This document shows, in pieces, positions 43,614 to 51,406 of a DNA stretch of 64,000 bases. Position numbers and translations under genes: made by a program. Each line of letters begins with the position of its first letter. The first letter of the stretch is position 1. Below the pieces are notes generated by a model. That model saw nothing but the letters and a program-made list of their open reading frames with translations. It did no database searches and was not told the DNA's origin. The DNA is from Parafrankia sp041008525 (GTDB lineage: Bacteria > Actinomycetota > Actinomycetes > Frankiales > Frankiaceae): contig NZ_JBFLUG010000025.1 of NCBI RefSeq assembly GCF_041008525.1, forward strand, positions 1-64,000. Reading direction: 5' to 3'.

Positions 43614-44897
43614 TCAGCCCGTGGGTGTGAAGCCCGCCAACGGGTTCTCGGCGCACGCCGGGACCGGCGGTGCCGTCACTGCGATCGGCACAGCCGCCAC
43701 CGCGGTCGGTGGGGGGCCGATCTGGACCAGCACCGGCTCGCCGGCGGACCGCGCCCTGCGGCCGGTGCGGTGCGAGTGGTCGTGGTCCGCCGCCGGCACG
43801 GTTCGCCCGGGGTCGGCCAGGGCCTGCTGCCCGTAGCCCTGCACACACTCCGGGTCCGGGCCGTCCAGTGGCAGGCCGGTGAAGAACTTGGCCGCCATGC
43901 AGCCGCCCCGGCAGGCGTCGTAGAACCCGCAGGACGAGCAGGCACCGCCGCTCTGCGGCTCGCGCAGCTCACGGAACAGCTCGCTGGTGCGCCACACCGG
44001 GGCGAAGCCGCCGTCGGCGACGACGTTGCCGGCCCGGAAGGTCTCGTGAATGGTGAACGGGCAGGCGTAGACGTCACCCACCGGGTCGATGAGGCAGACC
44101 ACCCGCCCCGCCCCGCACAGGTTCAGGCCGGGCAGCTTCTCGCCGAAGCCGGCCAGGTGGAAGAACGAGTCCCCGGTCAGGACCTTCTCGCCCGCCCCCA
44201 CCAGCCAGTCGTAGAGGTCCCGCTGCTGCTGCGCGGTCGGGTGCAGCTCGTCCCAGACGTCCGCGCCGCGCCCGGAGGGGCGCAGCCGGGTGAGCCGCAG
44301 CGTCGCACCGTGGTCGTCGGCGATGCGTTGGAACTGGTCGAGCTGGCCGGCGTTCTCCCTGGTCACCACGACGGACACCTTCGCGTCCCGGAACCCGGCC
44401 TCGGCCAGGTTGTCCAGCGCCCGCAGGGCCATCGCGAACGACCCCCGGCCCCGTACCCGGTCGTTGACCTCCGCGGTGGCGCCGTCCAGCGACACCTGGA
44501 CGTCCACGTAGTCGGTGCGGGCCAGCTGCCGGGCCCGCGCCCGGTCGAGGCGCACGCCGTTCGTGGAGAACTTCACGCCCACGTGACGGTCGACCGCGTA
44601 CTGCAGCAGGTGCCAGAAATCCGGGCGGACGGTCGGTTCCCCGCCGCCGATGTTGACGTAGAAGACCTGCATCGCCTGGAGCTCGTCGATGATCGCCTCG
44701 CACTGCGCGGTACTCAGCTCGCGTGGGTCACGACGACCGGAGGACGACAGGCAGTGCACACACGACAGGTTGCAGGCGTAGGTCAGCTCCCAGGTCAGAC
44801 AGATCGGCGCGTCCAGTCCGCGCTCGAACCGCTGCACCAGGGAGACGGCGGCGGGACTGGACGTCCCGGCCGCCGGAGCGTCGGTCAGGGTGGTCAT
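43614..44897 (-). CDS. mftC: Mycofactocin radical SAM maturase MftC
   Basis: Encodes 427 aa. Radical SAM cluster CNLSCVHC (Cys42, 46, 49), GGEPTVRPDFW, and a C-terminal SPASM region with auxiliary-cluster cysteines (CGAGRVVC ... YACPF ... CSSCGFYDACRGGC). MftC decarboxylates the C-terminal Tyr of MftA and crosslinks it to the preceding Val. A His/Arg-rich then Pro/Ala-rich tail of about 60 residues follows the last cysteines and is longer than in mycobacterial MftC. ATG overlaps mftB by 4 bases, with GGGAGAGG before it. Confidence 0.95.
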   Translation of the reverse strand: MTTLTDAPAAGTSSPAAVSLVQRFERGLDAPICLTWELTYACNLSCVHCLSSSGRRDPRELSTAQCEAIIDELQAMQVFYVNIGGGEPTVRPDFWHLLQYAVDRHVGVKFSTNGVRLDRARARQLARTDYVDVQVSLDGATAEVNDRVRGRGSFAMALRALDNLAEAGFRDAKVSVVVTRENAGQLDQFQRIADDHGATLRLTRLRPSGRGADVWDELHPTAQQQRDLYDWLVGAGEKVLTGDSFFHLAGFGEKLPGLNLCGAGRVVCLIDPVGDVYACPFTIHETFRAGNVVADGGFAPVWRTSELFRELREPQSGGACSSCGFYDACRGGCMAAKFFTGLPLDGPDPECVQGYGQQALADPGRTVPAADHDHSHRTGRRARSAGEPVLVQIGPPPTAVAAVPIAVTAPPVPACAENPLAGFTPTG

Positions 44898-45208
44898 CGG
44901 GCCTCTCCCGGGGTCTCGCGATGACGGATCACATCGGCCTCGGCGAGGCCGCGCAGCGCGCGGGCGTAGGCGGCCCACTGGCCGGCGGGTACACCCGCCC
45001 TGGTCAGCGCGGTCCGGACGTCCGGCGCAGCGCCCAGACCGCGCACAACCTCGACCAGTTCCGGGCGCTTGAGAAAGATCAGTCGGCGGTTGTCGAAGTG
45101 GTAGGCGAGTGCCCCGAACGGCTCGGGGCGCAGCGCCACCACCCGTGACAGCTCCCACGCCTCGTCGAGGATCGTGTCCACCTCGTCGGCGGCAGCGCCC
45201 GGCAGCAC
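44894..45208 (-). CDS. mftB: Mycofactocin peptide chaperone MftB
   Basis: Encodes 104 aa from GTG, 7 bases after the mftA stop. Contains the RRE-like pattern of MftB: LRPEPFGALAYHFDNRRLIFLKRPELVEVVRGL. MftB binds MftA and presents it to MftC. C-terminal helical part (YARALRGLAEADVI) is typical. Overlaps mftC by 4 bases. Confidence 0.9.
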   Translation of the reverse strand: MLPGAAADEVDTILDEAWELSRVVALRPEPFGALAYHFDNRRLIFLKRPELVEVVRGLGAAPDVRTALTRAGVPAGQWAAYARALRGLAEADVIRHRETPGEAR

Positions 45209-45215
45209 GGCGGTG

Positions 45216-45362
45216 TCAGTAGACGCCGCACATGCCGTCGATCGAGACCTCCTCGATCAGCGCGTCCTCCTCGAGCGGAGCCTGCGCGGTCGTGTCGTCG
45301 ATCCCGAGGTCGGTGGCCCCGCCGGACTGCCCTGCAACCGCGGGTGTGATCGGTGTCTGCAC
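45216..45362 (-). CDS. mftA: Mycofactocin precursor peptide MftA
   Basis: Encodes a 48-residue peptide ending EEVSIDGMCGVY, the invariant mycofactocin core; the final Val-Tyr becomes the cofactor. The frame is open upstream to 45461 (81 codons from a TTG), but GTG at 45362 has GAAGGAG 5 bases before it and yields a peptide near the usual size. The N-terminal leader (QTPITPAVAGQSGG ...) is longer and less acidic than in mycobacteria. First gene of the mft operon. Confidence 0.92.
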   Translation of the reverse strand: MQTPITPAVAGQSGGATDLGIDDTTAQAPLEEDALIEEVSIDGMCGVY

Positions 45363-45444
45363 GATGTCTCCTTCGTCGTCTCCCGCCGCCGCGGACGTCG
45401 TGGCCGCCGCGGTCGGGAAGCCGAGGACCGTGCGAATCACCATA

Positions 45445-45461
45445 TTGGCACCGAGCGCCAA
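45445..45461. promoter_or_regulatory. Candidate operator/promoter upstream of mftA
   Basis: TTGGC (45445-45449) and GCCAA (45457-45461) form a short inverted repeat in the AT-rich patch 45435-45475 (aaaataaagcg), about 85 bases upstream of mftA. It could be an MftR site; the arms are only 5 bp, so support is weak. Confidence 0.3.
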
Positions 45462-45530
45462 AATAAAGCGTTAGGTCGCGACGAACTCGGTCAGTGACCC
45501 TTCGACGCCGCTGTCGGTCCCGTACTGCGG

Positions 45531-45571
45531 CGAGCCCGTACCGGCGGCCTGTGCCTGCCGGTACGGGCTCG
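45531..45571. terminator. Strong hairpin separating SDR from mft operon
   Basis: Arms 45531-45545 and 45557-45571 are a perfect 15-bp inverted repeat with an 11-base loop, starting 11 bases past the SDR stop on the minus strand. It should end the SDR transcript before mftA. Confidence 0.85.
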
Positions 45572-45581
45572 TCCGCGTGGG

Positions 45582-46397
45582 TCAGCGCTTGTTCAGCTGA
45601 CCGGCGTCCACCGGAACGACCGTGCCGGTCACGTACCGGGCGTCCTCCGACACGAGCCACAGGATGGCGTTGGAGACGTCGACCGGATCAACCGCGTCGA
45701 CCGGCATCGCGTTGGCCAGCACCCGCGCGAGCTCCGGCGACCCCGCCGTGATGACCGACAGGTCTCCGTTGGCGGCCATGGGTGTCTTGACCGTGGTCGG
45801 GGCGACGCTGTTGACCCGGATGCTGTACGGGGCCAGGTAGTTGGCCCACGACCGCATCAGCCCGACGACACCGTGCTTGGCGGCGGTGTAGCCCTGGAAC
45901 CCCGCGGAGGGAAGGCCCACGCCGATCAGGCCGCCCGTGGAGCTGGTCAGCACGATCGCGCCGCCCTGGTTCCGCTCGACCATCGACGGGATCGCCACCC
46001 GGCCGGTGTTCCACACGCCGGTGAGGTTGACGCTGATGACGTCGGCCCACTGGTCGTCCTCCGTGGCCATTCCACCGGGCCCGATGCCGGCGTTCGCCAG
46101 GACGATGTCGACCGGGCCCAGCTCGGCGGTGCCGTCGTCGAAGGCCTGCTGCAGGGCGGGCAGGTCTCGGACGTCGGCCTGCCTGGCGACGATCCGCCGA
46201 CCCAGGCCCTCCACCTCCTTCACGGTCTGCGCCAGGTCCTCCGGGGTGGACATCGGGTAGGGCACCGAGGCAATCTGGGCGCAGATGTCGACCGCGATGA
46301 TGTCCGCGCCCTCCTGGGCTAAACGAATCGCGTGGCTGCGGCCCTGGCCGCGAGCCGCCCCGGTGATGAACGCGATCTTGCCGTCAAGCTTTCCCAC
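45582..46397 (-). CDS. Mycofactocin-coupled SDR (carveol dehydrogenase-like)
   Basis: Encodes 271 aa from GTG at 46397 (GGAG 6 bases upstream). Cofactor loop TGAARGQGRSHA, then the long insert VDICAQIASVPYPMSTPEDLAQTV and VARQADVRDLPALQ that marks the mycofactocin-coupled SDR family; this insert covers the bound NAD so that it is not freely exchanged. LANAGIG, catalytic YTAAKHGVVGLMR and VNSVAPTTVKTPM follow. Likely an alcohol dehydrogenase whose electrons go to mycofactocin made by the operon immediately downstream. Substrates of relatives include carveol and other alcohols. Confidence 0.92.
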   Translation of the reverse strand: MGKLDGKIAFITGAARGQGRSHAIRLAQEGADIIAVDICAQIASVPYPMSTPEDLAQTVKEVEGLGRRIVARQADVRDLPALQQAFDDGTAELGPVDIVLANAGIGPGGMATEDDQWADVISVNLTGVWNTGRVAIPSMVERNQGGAIVLTSSTGGLIGVGLPSAGFQGYTAAKHGVVGLMRSWANYLAPYSIRVNSVAPTTVKTPMAANGDLSVITAGSPELARVLANAMPVDAVDPVDVSNAILWLVSEDARYVTGTVVPVDAGQLNKR

Positions 46398-46511
46398 TGG
46401 ATCTCCTCGGCTGGTGCCCGTGATGCGGGAGGAGCGCATCACCGCCCCCCACGCCGTGACTGCCTCCGCCTCGGCCACTGCCGAAGGCGGAAGCGCCCAG
46501 TTAGCTGATGT

Positions 46512-46527
46512 TTGAACACTAGTTCAA
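46512..46527. promoter_or_regulatory. Palindromic operator candidate upstream of mycofactocin-coupled SDR
   Basis: TTGAAC and GTTCAA (6 bp, perfect) around ACTA, 115 bases upstream of the SDR start in a lower-GC patch. Typical size for a TetR-family operator. Confidence 0.5.
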
Positions 46528-46555
46528 TGTTCTGGGTGTGTCACGTCACATCTGC

Positions 46556-48559
46556 TCACGTCTGGTTGGCCGGCTGCCGGTAGGCCCTGCCGTCAAGGGT
46601 GGTCGTGAGCGTGCCGGTGGCGTCGAAGATGTTGGTCAGGACGTCGATGGTGAGATGGAATCCGTCAGCACTGGTCTTCTTCGTGTTCGTTGTCGTGGAC
46701 CCGTCCGCGGCGCGGATTGTCTGGGTCAGGTCGGAGTACCAGTCGACTTTGGACGTGGTCAGCGCCGGGATGGTCACCGTTACCTTCTCGGTGCCGTTCA
46801 GAGTGCTGACGCCGTCGTCGGTGTAGTCGGCGTAGGTGACCGCGACGGTCTCGACGGCGATGCTGTCGGCGCTCTCGGTGACCACCACCGTCGCCGCGCC
46901 GCCCCTGACACCGGCCAGCGTGTACGTGCCTGCGGGCACGTGCGGCCGGGTCGGAATCGCGCTGCCGGGCTCGTACCTCACCCCCCACGGGACGTCGTCC
47001 GGGATCGGCGCGACCGTCGGCGCTGGTGCGGGTGCGCGGCTGGTGAGTTCAGCGATCATCAGGCGGTAGGTCCGGCCACCCTGCGCGGTGGAGGTCTCGC
47101 AGGGCAGCGGGTTCTCGCCGCCGCAGGCGGGCGGGGAGGCCAGCGCCTGCCAGTAGACGATGGCGGTGCCGTCGGGTGCCCACTTCGGGTCGGCCATGCC
47201 GTTCCAGTTCGGATCGTTGACGCTCCCCGGACCGCCGTCGCCGGCGGCGTTGATCCGCTGGCCCTGATAACCGCCGCGGTCACCGTGGCTGTCGATGAGG
47301 ATCGGTTGGAAGAACCGCCGCTGCCCGTTGTTGCGGGTCGACGAGGTCGCACTGGTGGTGATCATGTCCGTGATCGGCGGGACGCCGCGCATCCCGGCCA
47401 GGAACATCTGGCGGTCGGAGCCGCGGGTGTCCATGGCCACGGTCCACCTGCCGTCGGGGGAGAGGTCGACCGGATCGACGTACTCCGGATTCGAGGTCAG
47501 GCGGCGGACCTTGCCCGTGCTCAGGTCGGCGGCGAACACGTCGATGTTGGACGACTCCTCGGGGTACCCGATGTAGGTGACCTCCCGGCCGTCCGCGCTG
47601 AAGCCGCGCAGCTCACCGACGGACAGCGCCGCGCGGTCGTAAACCAGCCTGCGCGGGTCCTTCGGGTCGACGGACATCGGCTGGGTGTCGGCCGGGTCGA
47701 ACAACCGGGTCACGGTGACCACGTCGTAGCGCGGCGCCGTGGGTGTGCCGGTCTCCGGCGTCGGGGTGAACTCCAGACGTCCGAGATAGGAGAACTGGCC
47801 GAACCGCCCGTTCGCGATGGTGAAGCTGCTGAAGCCGAGGTGGACGTCGTCCGGATGGATACGCAGCTCGCGGATGCTCCCGCCCCTGCCGGAGCCGTCC
47901 GCGGTGTTGTTCCACCGGATGGGATAGATGTGCGTCTCGGCCGGGGTACAGGCCGCGTCGGTGAGCTGATGGTTCCCACAGTCGACGATGTTGGTGCCGA
48001 GGAGCACCCGCCTTCCGTCCCGGAAAGGCTGGGGATAGTCCCTCGCCTCGTTGGTGCCCACCGCGTTCGCGGCCGGCACCCCGCAGGTCACGCACTTCCA
48101 GGCGTCGCCGTTGGGAAAGGCCCTCCCATCGGTTCGCACGATGATCAACTGGTCGCCGCTGTAGATGCTCGCGGGGTCGGGCGCGGCGGGTGCGCCGGCG
48201 AAGGAGACCCGGGCTGTGACATGGGCGCCGTCCGGCAGGTAGCCGCCCGACTGGAAGCCCCCGCTCCTGCTGATGCACCCCGTGCGGCGCGGGTTGGCGG
48301 CAGCCGTGCACGCACCCGGATCGGTGCCGGGTGCGACCGGTGGCAGTGGCAGCTCGCGGACGGAGATCGGCTCCGGCGCCGGCGGCGCGGGAACCCCGCC
48401 GGCCGGCTTCCCGGTGTCGGCCGGTCTGTCCGGCTGCGAGTCCGAACACGCCGGAACCGCCACCAGGACCGCGGCCAGGCAGCCGAGTAACCACCGTGAC
48501 CTCCGTGGTCGCGTTCGTGATGGTGCTGGTCGGGATGGTGCGGATGTCGATCTCGGCAC
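46556..48559 (-). CDS. Secreted lipoprotein with TolB/PD40-like beta-propeller
   Basis: Encodes 667 aa from GTG (GGGGAG 6 bases upstream). The Arg-rich N-terminus, hydrophobic core and VPACSD (Cys38) make a lipoprotein signal. The body has PD40-type blades: RRLVYDRAALSVGELRGFSADGREVTYIGYPEE, VDPVDLSPDGRWTVAMDTRGSD, DPKWAPDGTAIVYW (partial quotations). Cysteine pairs such as CVTCG and ACGGENPLPC suggest disulfides. The C-terminal ~170 residues are a separate beta-rich region. Unknown ligand; no peptidase domain is seen. Confidence 0.75.
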   Translation of the reverse strand: MPRSTSAPSRPAPSRTRPRRSRWLLGCLAAVLVAVPACSDSQPDRPADTGKPAGGVPAPPAPEPISVRELPLPPVAPGTDPGACTAAANPRRTGCISRSGGFQSGGYLPDGAHVTARVSFAGAPAAPDPASIYSGDQLIIVRTDGRAFPNGDAWKCVTCGVPAANAVGTNEARDYPQPFRDGRRVLLGTNIVDCGNHQLTDAACTPAETHIYPIRWNNTADGSGRGGSIRELRIHPDDVHLGFSSFTIANGRFGQFSYLGRLEFTPTPETGTPTAPRYDVVTVTRLFDPADTQPMSVDPKDPRRLVYDRAALSVGELRGFSADGREVTYIGYPEESSNIDVFAADLSTGKVRRLTSNPEYVDPVDLSPDGRWTVAMDTRGSDRQMFLAGMRGVPPITDMITTSATSSTRNNGQRRFFQPILIDSHGDRGGYQGQRINAAGDGGPGSVNDPNWNGMADPKWAPDGTAIVYWQALASPPACGGENPLPCETSTAQGGRTYRLMIAELTSRAPAPAPTVAPIPDDVPWGVRYEPGSAIPTRPHVPAGTYTLAGVRGGAATVVVTESADSIAVETVAVTYADYTDDGVSTLNGTEKVTVTIPALTTSKVDWYSDLTQTIRAADGSTTTNTKKTSADGFHLTIDVLTNIFDATGTLTTTLDGRAYRQPANQT

Positions 48560-48628
48560 GGCGTGCTCCCCACGGACAACGGCGACGAATGCCGGGGGGA
48601 AGCTACTGAAAGCCGTGTTAGCGGAGCG

Positions 48629-49888
48629 TTAGCTGACCGTGGGAACGCCTGGCTGCTCGGTCACCCGCACAGCGGGAATCGTGATGTGGGCCGCGACCCC
48701 GTCGGGACAGCGGGTCCATGCGATGGCGCCGCCATGGGCGCGCAGCACCGCGTTCACGATCGACAGCCCTGTCCCGGGCCTGCTGGGGACGTCGCTGTCG
48801 GCCCCGCCGGGTCCGCCGGGAGAGGAGGGCGCAGGGCCGACGTCCTGGCCGGGTAGCCGGCTGAAGGATTCGGTCGGGGCGGCGACCGAGTTGGCGACGA
48901 CCAGCCGTGCCATGCCGCTCTCCGGGTCGGGTGCGACCTCGACCCGTACCCAGCCGTCGGCGGCCCGGTTGTGCCGGGCGCTGTTGTCCAGCAGGTTCCG
49001 CACGAGGCTCTCCACCAGCGCGCGGTCGCAGGTCACCTCGGTGGTTCGCAGGTCCACATCGACGCGCAGTCGGGAGAACGCCGGCCCCTCGACGACCCGG
49101 CCCAGGACGTTGCCGACAAGCTCGTCGAACGCGAACCTCGACTTCTCGAGCGCGCGCAGGTCGACGCGGGAGAGCACGAGCAGCCGTGCCACGAGACGCT
49201 CACCGCGGTCGACGGCGTCGCGGGCCGCCTCCAGTCGGCAGGCGGTGTCACGGTCGGTCGTGTCATCGAGCAGCATCGCGATCTCGGTCCGGGTGGTGGC
49301 CAGCGGCGTGCGAAGTTCGTGCGCGACCTGGGAGGCGAAGCGGCGCTGTGCGTCGAACGCCGAGGCGAGCCGATCGAGCATCGCGTCGAAGGTGTCGGCG
49401 AGTTCCCTGATCTCGTCGTTCGGGCCACCGGCCGACACACGCGCCCCGAGGTCCGACACGGATGCCGATCGTGCGCGGGCGGTCATCCTCCGGATCGGCC
49501 GCAGGATGCTTCCAGCCAGCACCCAGGCCGCCCCCACCGCCCCCACGAGCACGGCGACCAGACCGACGAACGACCAGCGCCGCGCGTTCGCGAGTGCCTC
49601 GTCAATGGGACGTTGCTGGAGGGTGCGCGCCACCTCGCCGACCGTCCTGCCGTCCGGCAGTGGCTGCTCGGCGAACTGCGAACCGAAAAGCTCCTCCGGA
49701 TGCTGCCGAATGTGCTGGACCACGGTCGACTGCGAAATGCTCAGCTCATCCAGCAGCGCGCTGTTGAAAGAGTAGACCGACGGGTACTCGACATTCCTGA
49801 GCGCGAACGTGTTGACTATCAGGGTTGATGATCCGGCAACGACCAGCGCAGCGGAGATCATAGCGGTGATCCGAGTCCTGATCTTCAT
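48629..49888 (-). CDS. Sensor histidine kinase
   Basis: Encodes 419 aa. Membrane helix 1 (about 8-30), a short extracytoplasmic sensor (31-105), helix 2 (106-129), a HAMP linker (LRPIRRMTARARS), then the H-box VAHELRTPLATT with phospho-acceptor His190, N-box NLLDNSARHN and G-box GTGLSIV. Works with the response regulator at 49885; the two genes overlap by 4 bases. A Pro/Gly-rich insert (PAPSSPGGPGGADSD) interrupts the ATP-binding domain between the N- and G-boxes. Confidence 0.92.
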   Translation of the reverse strand: MKIRTRITAMISAALVVAGSSTLIVNTFALRNVEYPSVYSFNSALLDELSISQSTVVQHIRQHPEELFGSQFAEQPLPDGRTVGEVARTLQQRPIDEALANARRWSFVGLVAVLVGAVGAAWVLAGSILRPIRRMTARARSASVSDLGARVSAGGPNDEIRELADTFDAMLDRLASAFDAQRRFASQVAHELRTPLATTRTEIAMLLDDTTDRDTACRLEAARDAVDRGERLVARLLVLSRVDLRALEKSRFAFDELVGNVLGRVVEGPAFSRLRVDVDLRTTEVTCDRALVESLVRNLLDNSARHNRAADGWVRVEVAPDPESGMARLVVANSVAAPTESFSRLPGQDVGPAPSSPGGPGGADSDVPSRPGTGLSIVNAVLRAHGGAIAWTRCPDGVAAHITIPAVRVTEQPGVPTVS

Positions 49889-50541
49889 TTCAGATGGTAT
49901 CCGGCGGAGGGAACGGTCATGATGGCCGGCGGATCGCCAAGTTTACGGCGCAGGGTCAGCACGGTGACGCGGACCGCGTTGCTGAACGGATCGAGCCGGT
50001 CGTCCCACACACTCTCCATGAGCTGCTCCGCACTGAGTACGGCTCCGTCCGCGAGCATCAGCGTTTCGAGCAGCGCGAACTCGCGGTTGGTGAGACGGAG
50101 GTCGCGGTCGCCGCGTAGGGCCGTTCGACGGCTCGCGTCCAACACGATGTCCCGCCATCGCAGCACCGGTGGCACCGCCCGCTGACTTCGCCGGCCGAGG
50201 GCCCGTAACCGTGCCACCAGCTCCCGCATGTCGAAGGGCTTCGGGAGATAGTCGTCGGCCCCGAGCATCAGTCCCTCCACCCGTTCGGAGACGTTGTTCG
50301 AGGCGGTGAGCATGAGAACGCGGGTTGGTCGCCGGTCGCCCACGATGCGTTCACACACGGCGTCACCGTGCAGGCCGGGGAGACCGCGGTCCAGGACGAC
50401 GATCTCGTAGTCGACGACGTCGATCTTCGCGAGTGCGGCATCACCGTCGTGAGCCACATCGACGGCAAAGCGTTCCCGGCGCAGGGCCCGGGTCACCGCG
50501 TCGGCGAGTGGCACGTCGTCCTCGACGAGTAACACCCGCAT
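49885..50541 (-). CDS. OmpR-family response regulator
   Basis: Encodes 218 aa from ATG 50541 (GGGAG 6 bases upstream). Receiver domain: acidic pair Asp8/Asp9, phospho-acceptor Asp51 (VVLDRGLPG), conserved Thr in MLTAS and Lys in LPKPFD. C-terminal winged helix: LRLTNREFALLETLM ... AVRVTVLTLRRKLG. Partner of the histidine kinase downstream. Possible targets are the adjacent secreted propeller lipoprotein or the binding-protein gene at 51403, but this is inference. Confidence 0.92.
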   Translation of the reverse strand: MRVLLVEDDVPLADAVTRALRRERFAVDVAHDGDAALAKIDVVDYEIVVLDRGLPGLHGDAVCERIVGDRRPTRVLMLTASNNVSERVEGLMLGADDYLPKPFDMRELVARLRALGRRSQRAVPPVLRWRDIVLDASRRTALRGDRDLRLTNREFALLETLMLADGAVLSAEQLMESVWDDRLDPFSNAVRVTVLTLRRKLGDPPAIMTVPSAGYHLK

Positions 50542-51402
50542 TAGTTCTCCCGTCCTTCGAGGGCGCTCCCGCCACCGCATCGCGACACGTGTCGCATCAC
50601 GGCCCGGGAGCTCGTCAGTGTAGGGCGTGATCCGGGCGCGCAGGAGCGATCGACGCCTCCCGCGCGCCGGCACCCGCGCCTGGCGGTGCTGCGGGGCGGA
50701 TGAGAGGACTGCCAGGTCGGGTCGCGCTGGGTCGTTTACGCGTCACTCGGGGCTTCTCTGACGGATAGGCCGTCCACCCGGCTCCCCAGTCCGCGGACGC
50801 GGGAGCGGGGGCTTCGCGACAAAAAACTCTGCGACGTGGGTGGTGTTGGTGTTTCCCTGGATGCGCCTTGCCATGCTCGTGATTCTGTGCTAGAAAGTCT
50901 CGCATCGCCTTTGGCGACCGCCTAATATGCTTCATGCCGTCGGAACCACCCTCAGGAGGGGCGCAGGCCACTGATTGGCAGACGACCATTCCTTCGGCGA
51001 GACGTCTCTCCTCGACGCCTGTGTGCCTGTATCGGGAGCGGTGTATCGCGATGGGCCTGCAGTCGCCACTGCCGCATCTCGTCGTGGTGACGGTCATCGG
51101 GTACCACGAGATGCGCCGTGGCGTGGGCATGTCGGCACGTGCGCACCCGAGGCCCGCGTGTTCGCTGTGGTCCTGCCGACCGCCAGAGCCTGCCCGTGAA
51201 TGCGTCGGGCAGCTCGAACTGAACTGTACGGACCCATTCTCCCAAACAGTAAGGACACTGACGTCATGTATCGGAAGAAAACCTGCGAGGTTCTCGGTGC
51301 TGAACTACAGCATCGCCCGGAAACAGGTCGCCGGTACGCCGAGCTGTTGCCGACCCAGGTTTCCGGGTGCCCGTGCAGCATGCTGTCCGAGACTTTAGCT
51401 GG
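50542..51402. other. Long divergent intergenic region
   Basis: About 860 bases between the response regulator and the plus-strand binding protein. A lower-GC part (50815-50945, including acaaaaaactctg and cctaatatgcttc) is a likely promoter zone. The only plausible frame is a 46-codon ORF at 51266-51406. Confidence 0.4.
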
Positions 51403-51406
51403 ATGA
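51266..51406 (+). CDS. Possible leader peptide overlapping binding-protein gene
   Basis: A 46-codon frame (MYRKKTCEVLGAEL ...) with AAGGA 10 bases before the ATG. Its TGA overlaps the ATG of the downstream binding-protein gene in an ATGA arrangement, which would couple translation of a gene that has a poor ribosome site of its own. No homology recognised. Confidence 0.3.
   Translation: MYRKKTCEVLGAELQHRPETGRRYAELLPTQVSGCPCSMLSETLAG

Noticed and set aside
50615..51130. Possible gene upstream of the response regulator on the minus strand
   Set aside because: The translation is Pro/Arg/His-rich without domain pattern, has no good ribosome site, and overlaps the likely promoter zone.
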